Shown in pieces: positions 12,401 to 25,000 of a DNA stretch of 64,000 bases. Origin of the DNA: Microvelia longipes (taxonomy: Eukaryota > Arthropoda > Insecta > Hemiptera > Veliidae); contig JACMZG010001911.1 of the NCBI GenBank assembly GCA_018340805.1, positions 55,240,781 through 55,304,780 on the forward strand. The letters are read 5' to 3'. Position 1 is the first letter of the stretch, and each line of letters opens with the position of its first letter. The notes below the pieces were generated by a model. That model was not told the DNA's origin. It worked only from the letters and a program-made list of their open reading frames with translations, and did not search any database. A program made the position numbers and the translations under genes.

Positions 12401-15400
12401 ACACACTAGAATTAAAAAAAATTAATATATTGTCATCCACAATAGTATACTATATTATACTTTTGTGGTTAACAATATATTAATTGTTATTAATTCTAGT
12501 GTGTTTTTTTAATAAACATCATGGTGACTCTTCTGACTCTAAGAGTTTAGTGCCAACTTGATTAATCAGAATTCAAAAAGACATTCTGGCGTGGAAGTTT
12601 GCAAGCCAAGTGAAATTTCTTTGAAATTCACACTTTCTTGCCTTATCAATCCAATTTTTGCTTAAGCTTTCGGTATATATTTAAGAACCCAAGCAGTAGT
12701 GATGGAACTTGTTATTTAATTTGTTCCAAATTTTCAAATAAAATTTCCATATTTATGCTAATTTTTAGAGCATTTTCTTTTAAAAATATTTTTGGTTACT
12801 TACTTATAGCGGTCATATTGACTTTGGACTGATTTTATTTGATTCATTACCCAAAAAACATTAATAAAGACCTTTTCCCAGCAAAAATTTTAAATCTTAA
12901 TTAAAGTGATTTTTTAAAAAAATTGCTGACTCAGCTAACAATGTTAATGACGTCACAACAACCTAGTTTTCAATAGGGTTTGTGAACCTATTTTGATTCT
13001 ATCACCCCTAACTCCACTACACAAACCATCTTATTAGCAAATTTCTTCAAAGAAAATTTGCTTGAATATTACAAAATAAAATACAAGATGTATTTTAAAA
13101 TAAGCTCTATATTTAGTACCCCTGTAGTCGCATACAGCTTGTAGTATGACAGAATGGTGTTTATTATTATTCATATAACTGGAATCAGATGTTTGCTTCT
13201 TGATTGATATGTGTGTGCCGTCCACACAGCCCACAACACCAGGGAAACTTTTCTCTCCTCTCAGAGCATTGAAACCATTCCGCACTGCATCCATTTGAGC
13301 ACCTGGACAATAATTAACATGTAGGAATTGTCTGCTAAATAAACCTAAATGGTTCAAACACAAGGCCTTCTGGAGTGATTAAAAAAATCTACTTTAAAAA
13401 CTCAGTTGTTATTATTTTTTTTTTTTACATTCTGACTGTTCTCTCTATCCATTCTTTTCTCTATCAGTTTAACTATCTCTCATTTATGCTGTAGTTACAT
13501 AAGAAAAACAACTAAACAAGTTATTTAAGTAACTATGAATTATCTATTTCAGGTGTTTAGGAGACCATTTGCGTTGTCTATACCAAGTAGTCTGTCCGTA
13601 TCAGTGGGTGTACGAGTTTGTTACCATCATAGTTCCCAGTGTGCATATGGTACAGAGATGAAACTTGGTACGAAAATAACATCAATAATGACAGCAAGTA
13701 ATTCATCAAAATCAGAAGAATTAACATGTCAATTGGTATTCTGATTCCTGAAATGTGTTTTTTACGGTAACTTTAAAACAATAAATTGGAGCATACCATT
13801 ACATGGATCATTTCTGAAACTGTGTCATACAATGAATAATTTGATACCGAAATCACTGAATTCTGGTAATTTTTCCAGACCTCTATTTTGCCCATACAAT
13901 GTATTAGAAGTGCTAAATTCTGATGTACCAGTAAGCTAATTTTAGATTATAAATAAGTAACAGTCCTTATTTATGCACTGTAATAAGGAAAATACAAAAA
14001 AGCTCCAGATACCCGAGCTTTGAACCGAAAGATACCGAATTTGAAGTTCCCAAAGTGGTCATAGTGATGGTAGAAATAAAAGAGTCATAAGTGCCTTCCT
14101 GACTTAATAATGATTAATTAAAAAATACTACTGCCTTCCATTGGGAAGAAAAGGCTCTTGTAATTAAATCGAGAAAAGTATTGACCAGAGTAGTATTGGC
14201 AGCTAACCTTAACTAAGGGTGGTACACCTGTATTGTATACTCAATTAGCAAAAAAACAATAATGGGTTTTATGTAAATTAAGAATAAAATAAACAGGACA
14301 TGTATATAAAGCTAGATACTAATGAAGTGGATCAATATGAAATATAGATGGGCAACATTAGTGGTGGTAGGACAACATAATTATGATAAGCAGGGCAACA
14401 CTGGATTTGCTATAATGCTGATTTTACTCGTTTTCATGCTGAAGACACCATTAACATAATTTTATTTTTAAAATTATAAAGCCAATTAGACTCCCTCCTG
14501 CAGCACAGATCTCCTGATCTAAGCAGGAGGTATCTTTTGTATATTTTGTAATGAAATTTATACTTATTTATGTATTAATAAAGAATTGTTATTTTATGTA
14601 TAAATAAATAAAAACAGATTAATTACACAAAAGTCCTATATTTTTTAATATATAATTATTAACTAAGCTTTCAATTAAAAAAATCAGTCATCATCAGAGT
14701 TTAACAATATAAAATATAAAAAAAACAATTTTACAAACTACATCATATTAAACCTTGGTATGGTCATTGGTACCAATGGTGTCATGATGTAGTTTGTAAA
14801 ATTGTTTTTTTTTTATTTTATATTGTTAAACTCTGATGATGACTAATTTTTAGACGAAAGCTTAGTTAATAATTATATATTAAAAATATAGGACCTTTGA
14901 GTAATTAATCTGTTTTTATTTATAATTTTATTTATTATTATTAAAAAATAAAAACAAATAAAAACAATACAAGTTCAAAAGACCAAATAAAAATAAAAGA
15001 ATATAAAAAACAAAATACCTGAGGGCCATTTAATATACTTGGCATGTAATTCAGCTATCTTCCTGACCAATATCTTATGAGTTCTATAGCATGTACTCTC
15101 AGATATACCAAACTTAAAAGCAGTGGTCCTGAATGTTTCATTACCATTGCCAAGCAACCATAGAGACATCAAGATAGCTAGATCTTTACCCAGTCTAGGT
15201 CGACCTCCTGATGTGGCGTGGTCAGCTACATACATTATATTCTGCTTTAATATCTGAAATTACGATTCAAAAAGAATAGGTCACAAAGTCAAATGTAGAG
15301 TATAAGTAGTAAACTAATTGGGAAATTTTCAATTAAATAAACCAGAAGAAAATTTTCTTCTATAGCTTAGTAAAGATGTACTTAGTAAACAATGCTAGAT

Positions 15401-16641
15401 TGAAATTCATTGTCATTGTTAACACATTTTTACTTTTCCTCATTTATACCGTAGGTATATAGGAAAAGTATTGTGTTTGCGTAAAATCCAAAATCGGGAT
15501 AAAACCGGAATTATCTATTTCAGGTGTTTTAAGGCCTCCTGAGTGGTTTTCGCAAAGTTGTCTGTCTGTATGTGTGTATCTGTTATCATCATAGCTCCTA
15601 GTGCATTCATACAAGAGAATTGAAACTCTGTACAAAAATCAGTCTGCTACTGAAGTTGTGCTATTCGAAAAATATTTTTTTAAAGATGTCATTAATTGCA
15701 ATAATGACTCAGCAAATACTGTGAAAATCATAAAATGCGGAAAAATTATGCTATCCGATTGAAATTTGGCACCCATGTAGCTATGTATGAGGTTAACATA
15801 TGTGTTAAGTTTCATTTCATTATCAGCATTAGTTCAATTTTTATCAAATGACTTGTGTACGCTTTTTAAAAAATTGTAAAAATCAGAAAATGATTCTATT
15901 GTGTTAAAGTTTAGTACAAATGTAATATACCTTTACTTAATAAATAAGTACACAAAGTTTCATTTCTATACGACAAGTAAATCCATCATTTTTGTTGGAT
16001 TATAAAATTTAAATAGCATAAAGCGTGGTCAGTGCTGTATGGGAGAATGAAACGGATGCATTTACTATCTGAGGACAAGGGAAGCAAGTCCAAAGATATC
16101 TTGCAGTATAAATTTGGCAAATTGTATATATTCTGAGGACGAGCAAAGCAAGTCCGAAGCAGGGAGACATTACTTTAAAAAAAAAAATAATGTCTGTTAT
16201 TAAAATTACAGCACATGATAATAATTGTTTAAGACATTATATTTATTTTCACGGAAAGCAACCTCAACATAATAAAAAAATAATGTTTTGGCAATTTTTA
16301 CAGACTGTAAATCTAAATTCCTGTTAAGTACAGATATATACCTCTCAACCTAATGGCATAAATAACTACTTATAATTTATTTTCAACATTACAGCACTGT
16401 ATTAAGAAGTACCTTAAATATGTCCCTTGATATTCTGAAACTATTTTTGAATTCTCTATCTGAATATTTCCTGATCTGGTCCATGAGACTTGCCCTAGTG
16501 TCCATAAGGTGTAGCTTGTGAGTTTTAGGACCAAATATCGGGCTCTCTACATTCCTAACAGATGAAGACTCTATTGACTCCCTGTCTACAATATTTGATT
16601 CTATAATGGCAGTATTCTCAAACTGATCTCTATCAGAATCA
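9441..16641 (-). CDS. HARBI1-like DDE nuclease (PIF/Harbinger-derived), five exons, 5' end unresolved
   Basis: Exons on the minus strand are 16641-16413, 15253-15019, 13302-13120, 11816-11543 and 9705-9441. All junctions are GT-AG with compatible phases (0, 1, 1, 2), giving about 395 residues, the usual length of the HARBI1 family. Order of features: FRISRDIFK (entry helix), GRPRLGKDLAILMSLWLL and FGISESTCYRTHKI (helix-turn-helix type), WPSGAQM, then the nuclease. The catalytic acids are Asp in GVVGCVDGTHI, Asp in LVGDCAYPL and Glu in EVIEGAFALLKAR. The end IIMGCCVLHNICLLEDD is typical. The protein is expected to be nuclear and, if active, to cut DNA with a Myb/SANT partner. Exon 1 is entered one base into a codon, so either an exon is missing upstream or translation starts at the internal Met of MDTRAS. 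Introns carry mariner and family A copies. No terminal inverted repeats were found, so it may be a host gene. Confidence 0.85.
10400..11228 (+). mobile_element. Tc1/mariner element, internally deleted and frameshifted
   Basis: Terminal inverted repeats share GGTGTGTTCAAAAAGTAT at 10403-10420 and, inverted, near 11205-11226. TA dinucleotides flank both ends (10398-10399, 11229-11230). Transposase motifs of the DD34D mariner type are readable in pieces: CIK at the N-terminus, ETKAQSSQW, EFLPQVRTVNKEYYL, PPYSPDLAPSDFFLFPKLK, ASKEELNKI. The segment between the first helices and the ETK motif is deleted and stops or frameshifts occur, so it is not functional. It lies in the last intron of the HARBI1-like gene. 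Confidence 0.92.
11229..11542. other. Intron sequence without recognised feature
   Basis: AT-rich sequence between the mariner copy and exon 4 of the HARBI1-like gene. Nothing recognisable was seen. Confidence 0.5.
12379..12524. repeat. Palindrome (hairpin MITE-like)
   Basis: The left arm CATGATGTTTAATAAAAAAA...ACACACTAGAATT is inverted at 12490-12524 (AATTCTAGTGTGTTTTTTT, ATAAACATCATGG), with a TA-rich centre around 12450. It encodes nothing and sits in an intron of the HARBI1-like gene. Confidence 0.7.
12780..13015. repeat. Interspersed repeat with a CTCAGCTAACAATGTTAATG block
   Basis: GCTGACTCAGC...GTTAATGACGTCACAACAACC...TTTTCAATAGGG is shared, with divergence, with 31900-31990 and, inverted, with 58745-58810. 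The family is related to part of family A, which has a similar TGACGT segment. No coding capacity was seen. Confidence 0.45.
13430..13730 (+). repeat. Family A fragment (5' part)
   Basis: It carries GAATTATCTATTTCAGGTGT, AGTCTGTCCGTAT and the following block that opens full copies at 15430 and 18235. It is truncated at its 3' side. Confidence 0.55.
14600..14930. mobile_element. Palindrome P2 with hammerhead-like core
   Basis: Arms of about 150 bp are inverted (AACAGATTAATTACACAAAA at the left, AGTAATTAATCTGTTTTTAT at the right) around 14765-14775. The right arm has CTCTGATGATGACTAA and ends the core with GACGAAAGC. The spacer can pair as CTAA/TTAG with a G-C closing pair. Same class as P1, P3, P4 and P5. 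Confidence 0.7.
15430..16175 (+). repeat. Interspersed repeat family A, near full-length copy
   Basis: It starts with TTTTCCTCATTTATACCGT and AGGAAAAGTATTGTGTTTGC, then TATTTCAGGTGTTTTAAGG and GTCTGTCTGTATGTGTG. It ends with GAGGACGAGCAAAGCAAGTC. No open frame was seen. At least eight copies in both orientations occur in this window, so it is a moderately abundant dispersed element of unknown class. Confidence 0.7.
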
Positions 16642-17040
16642 CTGTAACATAAACATAATTTGTAATCAGTCACCAAACAATTCTGATCTCTTTCAGAATC
16701 ACGGTAACACAAACATAATTTGTTATCAGTCATCTCTTTCAGAATCACTGTAACACAAACATAATTTGTTATCAGTCACCAAACAATTCTGATCTCTTTC
16801 AGAATCACTGTAACACAAACATAATTTGTTATAAGTCACCAAACAATTCTGATCTCTATTAGAATCATTGTAACACAAACATAATTTGTTATCAGCCATC
16901 AAACAATTCTGATCTCTTTCAGAATCACTGTAACACAAACATAATTTGTTATCAGTCACCAAACAATTCTGATCTCTATTAGAATCACTGTAACACAAAC
17001 ATAATTTGTTATCAGCTATCAAATAATTCAGGGTTACACA
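16642..17040 (-). repeat. 60-bp tandem array upstream of HARBI1-like exon 1, open in one frame
   Basis: About six and a half copies of a 60-bp unit. Read on the minus strand each unit encodes a 20-residue repeat containing NKLCLCYSDSERDQNC. One unit near 16725-16738 lacks 14 bp, which breaks the frame between the two open halves. Each unit also contains TTTGTGTTACAG followed by TGATTCTG, a plausible splice acceptor. The one directly before unique sequence (16642) is the acceptor used in the HARBI1-like model. Whether any repeat is translated is unknown. Confidence 0.75.
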
Positions 17041-17084
17041 TTGTACGGACCATGTTTATTTTATACAGTTTAGTTTATTATTAT

Positions 17085-17362
17085 GAAGATTTAGGTCTTC
17101 CAAATGTGACCGTGTCAATGTAGATGAAGAATCTGACGTTTCGCTTCCACTGTGGGAGGCATCTTCAGGGATGTAGGACATTATGGATAGAAACACAATG
17201 CTCTACAAAACTGAACTCAGTTCAGTTTAGTTCAGTTTTGTAGAGCATTGTGTTTCTATCCATGATGTCCTACATCCCTAAAGATGCCTCCCACAGTGGA
17301 AGCGAAACGTCGGATTCTTCATCTACATTGACATGGTCACCACCGGAAGACCTAAATCTTCA
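17085..17362. mobile_element. Palindrome P3 with hammerhead-like core
   Basis: Arms of about 135 bp are inverted around 17215-17225 (GAACTCAGTTCAGTTTAGTTC). The left arm read on the minus strand has CCTGAAGATGCCTCCCACAG and then GTGGAAGCGAAACGTC, which is CTGAAGA, a 6-bp stem with one mismatch, then GAAAC. The right arm has one change (CTAAAGA). It sits between the HARBI1-like gene and the Myb/SANT gene. Confidence 0.75.
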
Positions 17363-17763
17363 TGACAATAACCACGGAAGCCTACGCAGTTTATTTGTTT
17401 ATTATTGTTGTCAAATCCAGATATTCTTTATTACACATTTTTAATCTCATTAATTATCTGTATAATAGAACAAATAGCTAGAAGTAAGATTCTGCACACA
17501 ATGTGTTTGATTCGGGGTCCAATTGGGACTCAATCCTTTCGTTATAATGGAGAAAAGATTATGCAAAGTTTTATTCAAATCAAGTTAAGAATTCAGTTCA
17601 CACTCAGACCTTTCGCTCAACCCCCGATAGTAAATAACCGTTTTAAACATATATACATTTTTACAAACTTATTCCAGCATTTGTATTCATAATAAAATAC
17701 TTTAACAAAATGTAACTCAAAATATAAATGAAAAAAATAAATAAAATCACTCCACAAATGAGA

Positions 17764-18067
17764 CTAATATGGAGAGATTTCTTCAGACTCAACTAACTTA
17801 GTCTGGTGCATAAGTCTATTCATAGTTGAAACTCTTTTCTTTTCTAGTGATAACAGCTGCTCCATTAGAGATAACATTCTCTCTTCTCTCTGCTCAGCTC
17901 TCTTATCTCTTTCCTCTCTTCTTTGTAAGTACTCTCTAAGCCAGACATGATGAGGCTGGTTACTACTACTGCTACCACCTTTCCTCCCTTTAGTTTCTTC
18001 TTTAGACGGTTCTTCTTTCAATTGCTCATCAATCGCAAATAGAACAGGATCATCATTATAACCATGC
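17764..18067 (-). CDS. Myb/SANT gene, exon 20: coiled-coil C-terminus and stop
   Basis: It encodes about 101 residues of the six-domain protein: HGYNDDPVLFAIDEQLKEE, a Lys/Gly/Ser linker, then REYLQRREERDKRAEQREER and MLSLMEQLLSLEKKR, a charged helix expected to form a coiled coil. Such C-terminal coiled coils are common in proteins with Myb/SANT-like domains and usually serve dimerisation. It is entered with one base completing a Lys codon from exon 19. No clear poly(A) signal was assigned. Confidence 0.85.
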
Positions 18068-21000
18068 CTGAAAATATAAATTACAATATTACAAGTTTCT
18101 TAGAGTAAATGAAAGAGATTTTATCTTGGTTAATTTTTTTATTGATTATTTTTTATTATTCCTAAAATAGAATAATGTTTATTAGATAGAATTTTTTATT
18201 TTTTTCTTATTGAAATAGTATTGTTTTCAAAAATTCAAAATTATTCATTTTAGGTGATCCATTAAAGGTCAGCTTGGTTATCACAAAGTTATCTGTCTGT
18301 ATGTGTGTGCGTCTGTTAACATCATATCTCCTAATGTATTCATGGTAGAAAGTTGAAACAAGGAACAAAAAACAATCTTCAGGTCAGTTGTACTATTCAG
18401 GAAATTATTTTTTGTGACGTCATTAACCTGCAATCAGGACTCATTGAAAATTTCATAAAAATTCGGAAACATTTGTCCATCAGTTATAGAGATGTTGTCA
18501 TATATAACACCGACATGTGTGCCAAGTTTTATATTATTATCAGCATTAGTTCAATTTTTATTAAATGACTTGTATAAGATATTAAACAATTAAATAATCC
18601 AATTAAGTTGAAATTTGGTACAAAAATATTTCTTTCTGTAATAAATTAGGATACTAAGTTTTGTTTCAATGAGGCAAGTAAGTGTATGGTTTCTGTTGGA
18701 TCATAAAAGTAAAGCAGCATCGAGTGAGGTCAGTGCCTGGATAGGTGATTGCTGGCAAGAAAACTAATGCATTTACTGTCTGAGGACAAGCGAAGGGATT
18801 TTAAAGACATGCTGCAGCACATTTGGTGATTATATTCTGAGGACAAGCGAAGGGAATTTTAAAGACATGCTGTAGCACATTTGGTGATTATATTCTGAGG
18901 ACAAGCAAGAAAGACATGCTGCAGCACATTTGGTGATTATATCTGAGGACAAGCGAAGGGATTTTAAAGACATGCTGTAGCACATTTGGTGATTATATTC
19001 TGAGGACAAGCGAAGGGATTTTAAAGACATGCTGTAGCACATTTGGTGATTATATTCTGAGGACAAGCGAGGGACTTTAAAGACATGCTGCAGCACATTT
19101 GGTGATTATATTCTGAGGACAAGCGAAGCGATTTTAAAGACATGCTGTAGCACATTTGGTGATTATATTCTGAGGACAAGCGAAGGGATTTTAAAGACAT
19201 GCTGTAGCACATTTGGTGATTATATTCTGAGGACAAGCGAAGCGATTTAAAGACATGCTGTAGCACATTGGTGATTATATTCTGAGGACAAGCGAAGGGA
19301 TTTTAAAGACATGCTGCAGCACATTTAGTGATTATATCTGAGGACATGAATGCTGTAGCACATTTGGTGATTATATTCTGAGGACACGAGCTAGTCCAAA
19401 GTAATAAGGATGAGCAAAAATTATATGTGACGAGAAAAAGTTCCGAGGTACCCCGTACCCGATTTTTAATATTTAAATGAATGCAATAAGTAATGGAAGT
19501 TTGGAGGACTACACAATGTCTAGCAAAATTACTCTAGCAGATTTCTTAGCCACTTTTGTTTCAAACCCCTTGGAAAATTATTAGGAATAGATCTTGAGGA
19601 AAGGTTTTGAACTAAGGGATTGGTATGATCAGATAAGAAATCCTGAAACAGCAACAGACAAAGGGAAAATGAAGGTCTAAGTAAAGAGTAAGGTTACATC
19701 TGGGTTTTATCCATATGCCAATTCCATTAGGGGTCTCGTCTTTGAAAATATGAGCATAACAGACTTACTTCTGTGTGAAATATCTGTCCATAAGAAAGAA
19801 CCACTGCCAGGTTTCAGACTCACTACCGAGCTGCTTCCTCCGTTTCACCTGCCTGTATGTTGTGGTTAAATTTCTCCATTTTCTACTACAGTCCTCTACA
19901 GAACCAGGGAAATCTGGGTTTAACTGAAGCATTCTCTCATGAACTTTAACCCACGAGTTGTTCTTACTACCATGGGAAAATGTATCATGGAATTGTTCCC
20001 TACATAAGATTAATAATTTGGTATTGTGACTGTTCCACAGTTCTGAAAAAAATATATAAATATATATTAGTATTAATAAGCAACTGTAAACGATTTTATT
20101 TGATGTCCCTTGGAAGGGTTTTAAAATACACAATTTGGCTCACTCCCTCCCATGTGTTCCTCTATAGCCTTCACTCTGGCTCCACTCCCTCCCATGTGTT
20201 ACTCTATAGCCTTCACTCTGGCTCACTTCCTCCCATGTGTTCCTCTATAGCCTTCACCTCCCACTCTATAGCCTTCACTCTGGCTCCTCCCTCCATGTGT
20301 CCTCTATATACCTCACTCTGGCTCACTCCCTCCCATGTGCTCCTCTAAGCTTCACTCTGGCTCACTCCTCCCATGCCTCCTCTATAGCCTTCATGGCCAC
20401 TCCCTTCCCATGCTCCTCTATAGCCTTCACTCTGGCTCACTCCCTCCCATGTGTTCCTCTATAGCCTTCACTCTAGGCTCACTCCCTCCCATGTGTTCCT
20501 CTATAGCCTTCACTCTAGGCTCACTCCCTCCATGTGCTCCTCTATAGCCTTCACTCCCTCCCATGTGTTCCTCTATAGCCTTCACTCCCCCATGTGTTCC
20601 TCTATAGCCTTCACTCTAGGCTCCTCCCTCCCATGTGTTCCCTCTATAGCCTTCACTCTAGCTCACTCCTCCATGTGTTCCTCTATAGCCTGTGCTCCTC
20701 TATAGCCTTCACTCCTCCCAGTGTTCCTCTATAGCCTTCACTCTAGGCTCACTCCCTCATGTGTTTCCCTCTATAGCCTCACTTAGGCTCACTTCCTCCC
20801 ATGTGTTCCTCTATATGCCCACTCTGGCTCCATCTCCCTCCATGTGCGCCTCTATAGCCTTCACTCCCTCCCATGTCTTCCCCTATAGCCTTCACTCCCT
20901 CCATGTGTTCCTCTAGCCTCACTCTAGGCTCCACTCCCTCCCATGTGTTCCTCTTATAGCTCTCACTCTAGGCTTCACTCCCCATGTGTTACCTATAGCC

Positions 21001-21993
21001 TTCACTCTGGCTCACCTTCCTCCATGTTTCCTTTATTAAGCCTTCACTCTGGCTCACTCCCTCCATGTGCTACCTCTATAGCTTCACTCCCTCCCATGTG
21101 TTCCTCTACAGCCATCAATCTGGCTTGCTTAACCTACACTTTTGTTGCCTTCCGCTAGTGCTCTCCCTTTTACTCTTATACTTCAGATCTTTTTCTATAA
21201 AAATTAATATGTCTCTACAAGAAATAAACGTTTAGGAAGTACATAATTGTTTAATTTCCTATGCTGTCATGAGTTTGAGAGCAGTAATAACCAGTTTTCA
21301 TCAATGGTCATCATCATTGCCTGTGAGATATGTTTAATATCCATGCATATTACCTATATATATTATATTAACTATACTTATTATACGCCTATATATAATT
21401 TACCTACCTATATATATTACCTATGCCAATAACATAGCATAAAAAAGTAGAAGTACAAAATAAAGAAAAAGTAATAAAAACTTCAACAAACTTACTTCCA
21501 CTATTAGTTCCATCGAATTCAAAATCACTTAATCCCATGTTCTCAGCATCTGAAATAGGAAATAACAAGCAATATAAGTTAAATTCATTTTTAACATTAC
21601 AAACTTCTCACAACAATGTTTTGCAGACCTCAGTACTGGTTGTTGTATTTTGACTTAGATGAAGATACACTAGGTCTGGGGTCTCCAAACTGGGGAACGC
21701 AAGACCCTAACTTGGGTCTATCTATTAACAAACATTAATATAAATTAATATAAAATAATAAAACATAAAACAATTATTAGAAAAAAATGTGTAAAGGGTA
21801 GAAAGAAGGTGATCAAAAATAAATAATGTTCTAACTAATATGCATAATAGATAAGATAAGCCTTAAATAAAAGCCGCCAAATTACAGGATGTAATAATAT
21901 AACTAAGATATGAACGTTAATTTTTTGTACCTAAAGGTACAAAAAAAGGAAAAGTGGCTTTAATCCACAGTACAAAATACATAATAATCTATA

Positions 21994-22034
<41 letters not shown>

Positions 22035-25000
22035 TAATATATATATATATATATATAAGTGAAAAATTTGGTCTGCTTATAACTCGAAAACTACTTAAAG
22101 GATCTAGACAAAAGTTTAAACCTAGACTAATCATATATTAGAAGGATCATAAACTATGTCAGATCTTGATCAGTGCTAAACATAACAGTAGGGGATTAGT
22201 GTAAAAAAATCGATTTTGTACACTAATTATAGATCTCTCGGAATAATTAACAATCGGAATCTAATTGATAGATCTCTCGAATCATTAGCTTGGAATCTAT
22301 CTAAGATAGATCTCTCGGAATAATTAGCTTGGAGCTAATGATAGATCTCTCGGAATAATTAGCTTGGAATCTAATTGATAGATCTCTCGGAATAATTAGC
22401 TTGGAAATCTAATTGATAGATTCTCGGAATAATTAGCTTGGAATCTAATTGATAGATCTCTCGGAATATTAGCTTGGAATCTAATCTCTCGGCTTCCTCT
22501 CGGATTAGCTTGGAATCTACTTGATAGATCTCTCGGAATAATTAAGCTTGGAATCTAATTGATAGATTCTCTCGGAATAATTAGCTTCTAATTGATAGAT
22601 CTCTCGGAATCTTGGATCTAGAAGATCTCTCGAATAATTAGCTTGGAATCTAATTGATAGATCTCTCGGAATAAAGCTTGAAATCTAATTGAAGATCTCT
22701 CGAATAATTAGCTTGGAATCTAATTGAATAGATCTCTCGGAATAATTAGCTTTGGAATCTAAATTGATAGATCTCTCGGAATAATTAGCTTGGAATCTAA
22801 TTGATAGATCTCTCGGAATAATTAGCTCTAATCTGGAAATAATTAGCTCGGAATCTAATTGATAGATTCTCGGAATAATTAGCTTCTAATTGAAAATCTC
22901 TAAAATTAGAATCTAATTGATAGATCTCTCGAAAATTAGCTTGGAATCTAATTAGATAGCTGGAATCTATTGATAGATCTCTCGGAATAATTAGCTCGGA
23001 ATCTAAATTGATAGATTCTCTCGGAATAATTAGCTCGGATCTAATTGATAGATCTCTCGGAATAATTAGCTCGGAATCTAATTGATAGATTCTTCGGATA
23101 TAATTAGCTTTGGAATCTAATTGATAGATCTCTCGGAATAATTAGCTTGGAATCTAATTAATTGATAGATCTCTCGGAATAATTAGCTTGGAATCTAATT
23201 GTATCTCTCGGAATAATTAGCATCGAAATCTAATTGATAGATCTCTCGAATAATTAGCTTGGAATCTAATTGAATAGATCTCTCGGAATAATTAGCTTGG
23301 AATCTAATTGATAGATCTCTCGATAATAGCTTGGAATCTAAATTGATAGATCTTCGGAATAATTAGCTTGGAATTCTAATTGATAGATCTCTCGGAAAAT
23401 TAGCTCGGAACTAATTGATAGATCGGAATTGAATCTAATTGATAGATCTCTCGGAATAATTAGCTTGGAATCTAAATTTGATAGATCTCTCGGAATAATT
23501 AGCTTGGAATCTAATTGAATAGATCTCTCGGATAATAGCTGGAATCTAATTGAAGATCTCTCGGAATAATTAGGGAATTAATTGATAGATCTCTCGGAAA
23601 ATTAGCTTGGAATCTAATTGAATAGATCTCTCGGAATAATTAGCTGGAATTGATAGACTTCTCGGAATATTAGCGGAATTAGCTCTCGGAATTAGCTAAT
23701 CTGATAGATCTCTTCGGAATAATTAGCTTGGAATCTAATTGATAGATCTCTCGGAATAATTAGCTTGGAATCTAATTGATAGATCTCTCGGAATAATTAG
23801 CTTGGAACTAATAATGATAGATCTCTCGGAATAATTAGCTTGGATAATCTAATTGATAGAGATCTCGAATTAATTAGCTGGAATCTAATGAAGAATCTCT
23901 CGGAATAGAATCTAGATCTCTCGGAATCTAATTAGCTTGGAATCTAATTGATAGATCTCTCGGAATAATTACTTGGAATCTAATTGATAGATCCTCTCGG
24001 AATAATTAGCTTGGAATCTAATTGGAGAATATCTCTCGGAATAATTAGCTTGGAATCTAATTGATAGACTCTCGGATAATTGATAGATCTCTCGGAATAA
24101 TTAGCTTGGAATCTAATTTGATAGATCTCTCGGAATAATTAGCTGGAATCTAATTGATAGATCTCTCGGAATAATTAATCTTGGAATCTAATTGATAGAT
24201 CTCTCGGAATAATTAGCTTGGAATCTAATTGATATGATTCTCGGAATAATAGCTTGGAATCTAATTGATAGATCTTCTCGGAATAATAGCTTGGAATCTA
24301 ATTGATAGATCTCTCGGAATAATTAGCTTGGAACTAATTGATAGATCTCTCGGAATAACTTGGAATCTAATTGATTCTCTCGGATACTTAGCTTGGAACT
24401 ATTGATAGATCCTCTCGAATAATTAGCTTGGAATCTAATTGATAGATCTCTCGGAAAATTAGCTTGGAATCTAATTGATAGATCTCTCGAATAATTAGCT
24501 TGGAATCTAATTGATAGATCTCTCGGAATAATAATTGCTGGAATCTAATTGATAGATCTCTCGGAATAATAAATCTAATTGATAGATTCTTAAGCTTGAA
24601 ATCTAATTGATAGATCTCTCGGAATAATTAGCTTGGAATCTAATTGATAGATCTCTCGAATAATTAGCTTGGATCTAATTGAATAGATCTCTCGGATATT
24701 AGCTGGAATCTAATTGATAGATCTCTCGGAATAAAATTAGCTTGGAAATCTAATTGATAGATCTCTGAATTAATAGCTTGGAATCTAATTGATAGATCTC
24801 TCGGAATAATTAGCTTGGAATCTAATTGATAGATCTCGGATAATTTAGCTTGGAATCTAATTGATAGATCTCTCGGAAATTACTTGGATTCTAATTGATA
24901 GATCTCTCGGAATCTAAATTGATAGATCTCTCGGAATAATTAGCTTGAATCTAATTGATAGATCCTCTCGGAATAATAATTCTCTCGCTTGGAATCTAAT

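Noticed and set aside
9441..17040. Active Harbinger transposon carrying the nuclease
   Set aside because: No terminal inverted repeats or 3-bp target duplications could be found around the gene, and it has four introns loaded with other elements.
17250..17444. Open frame with MPPTVEAKRRI-like content
   Set aside because: It lies in one arm of palindrome P3; the frame is not conserved in the other arm.
18830..19266. Open frames with repeated HQMCYSMSLKSL residues
   Set aside because: Translation of the 57-bp array inside a family A element.
19980..21158. Several overlapping open frames with repeating LYSLHSGS-like residues
   Set aside because: They are three-frame translations of the 41-bp minisatellite, with frequent frame changes and no splice or codon support.
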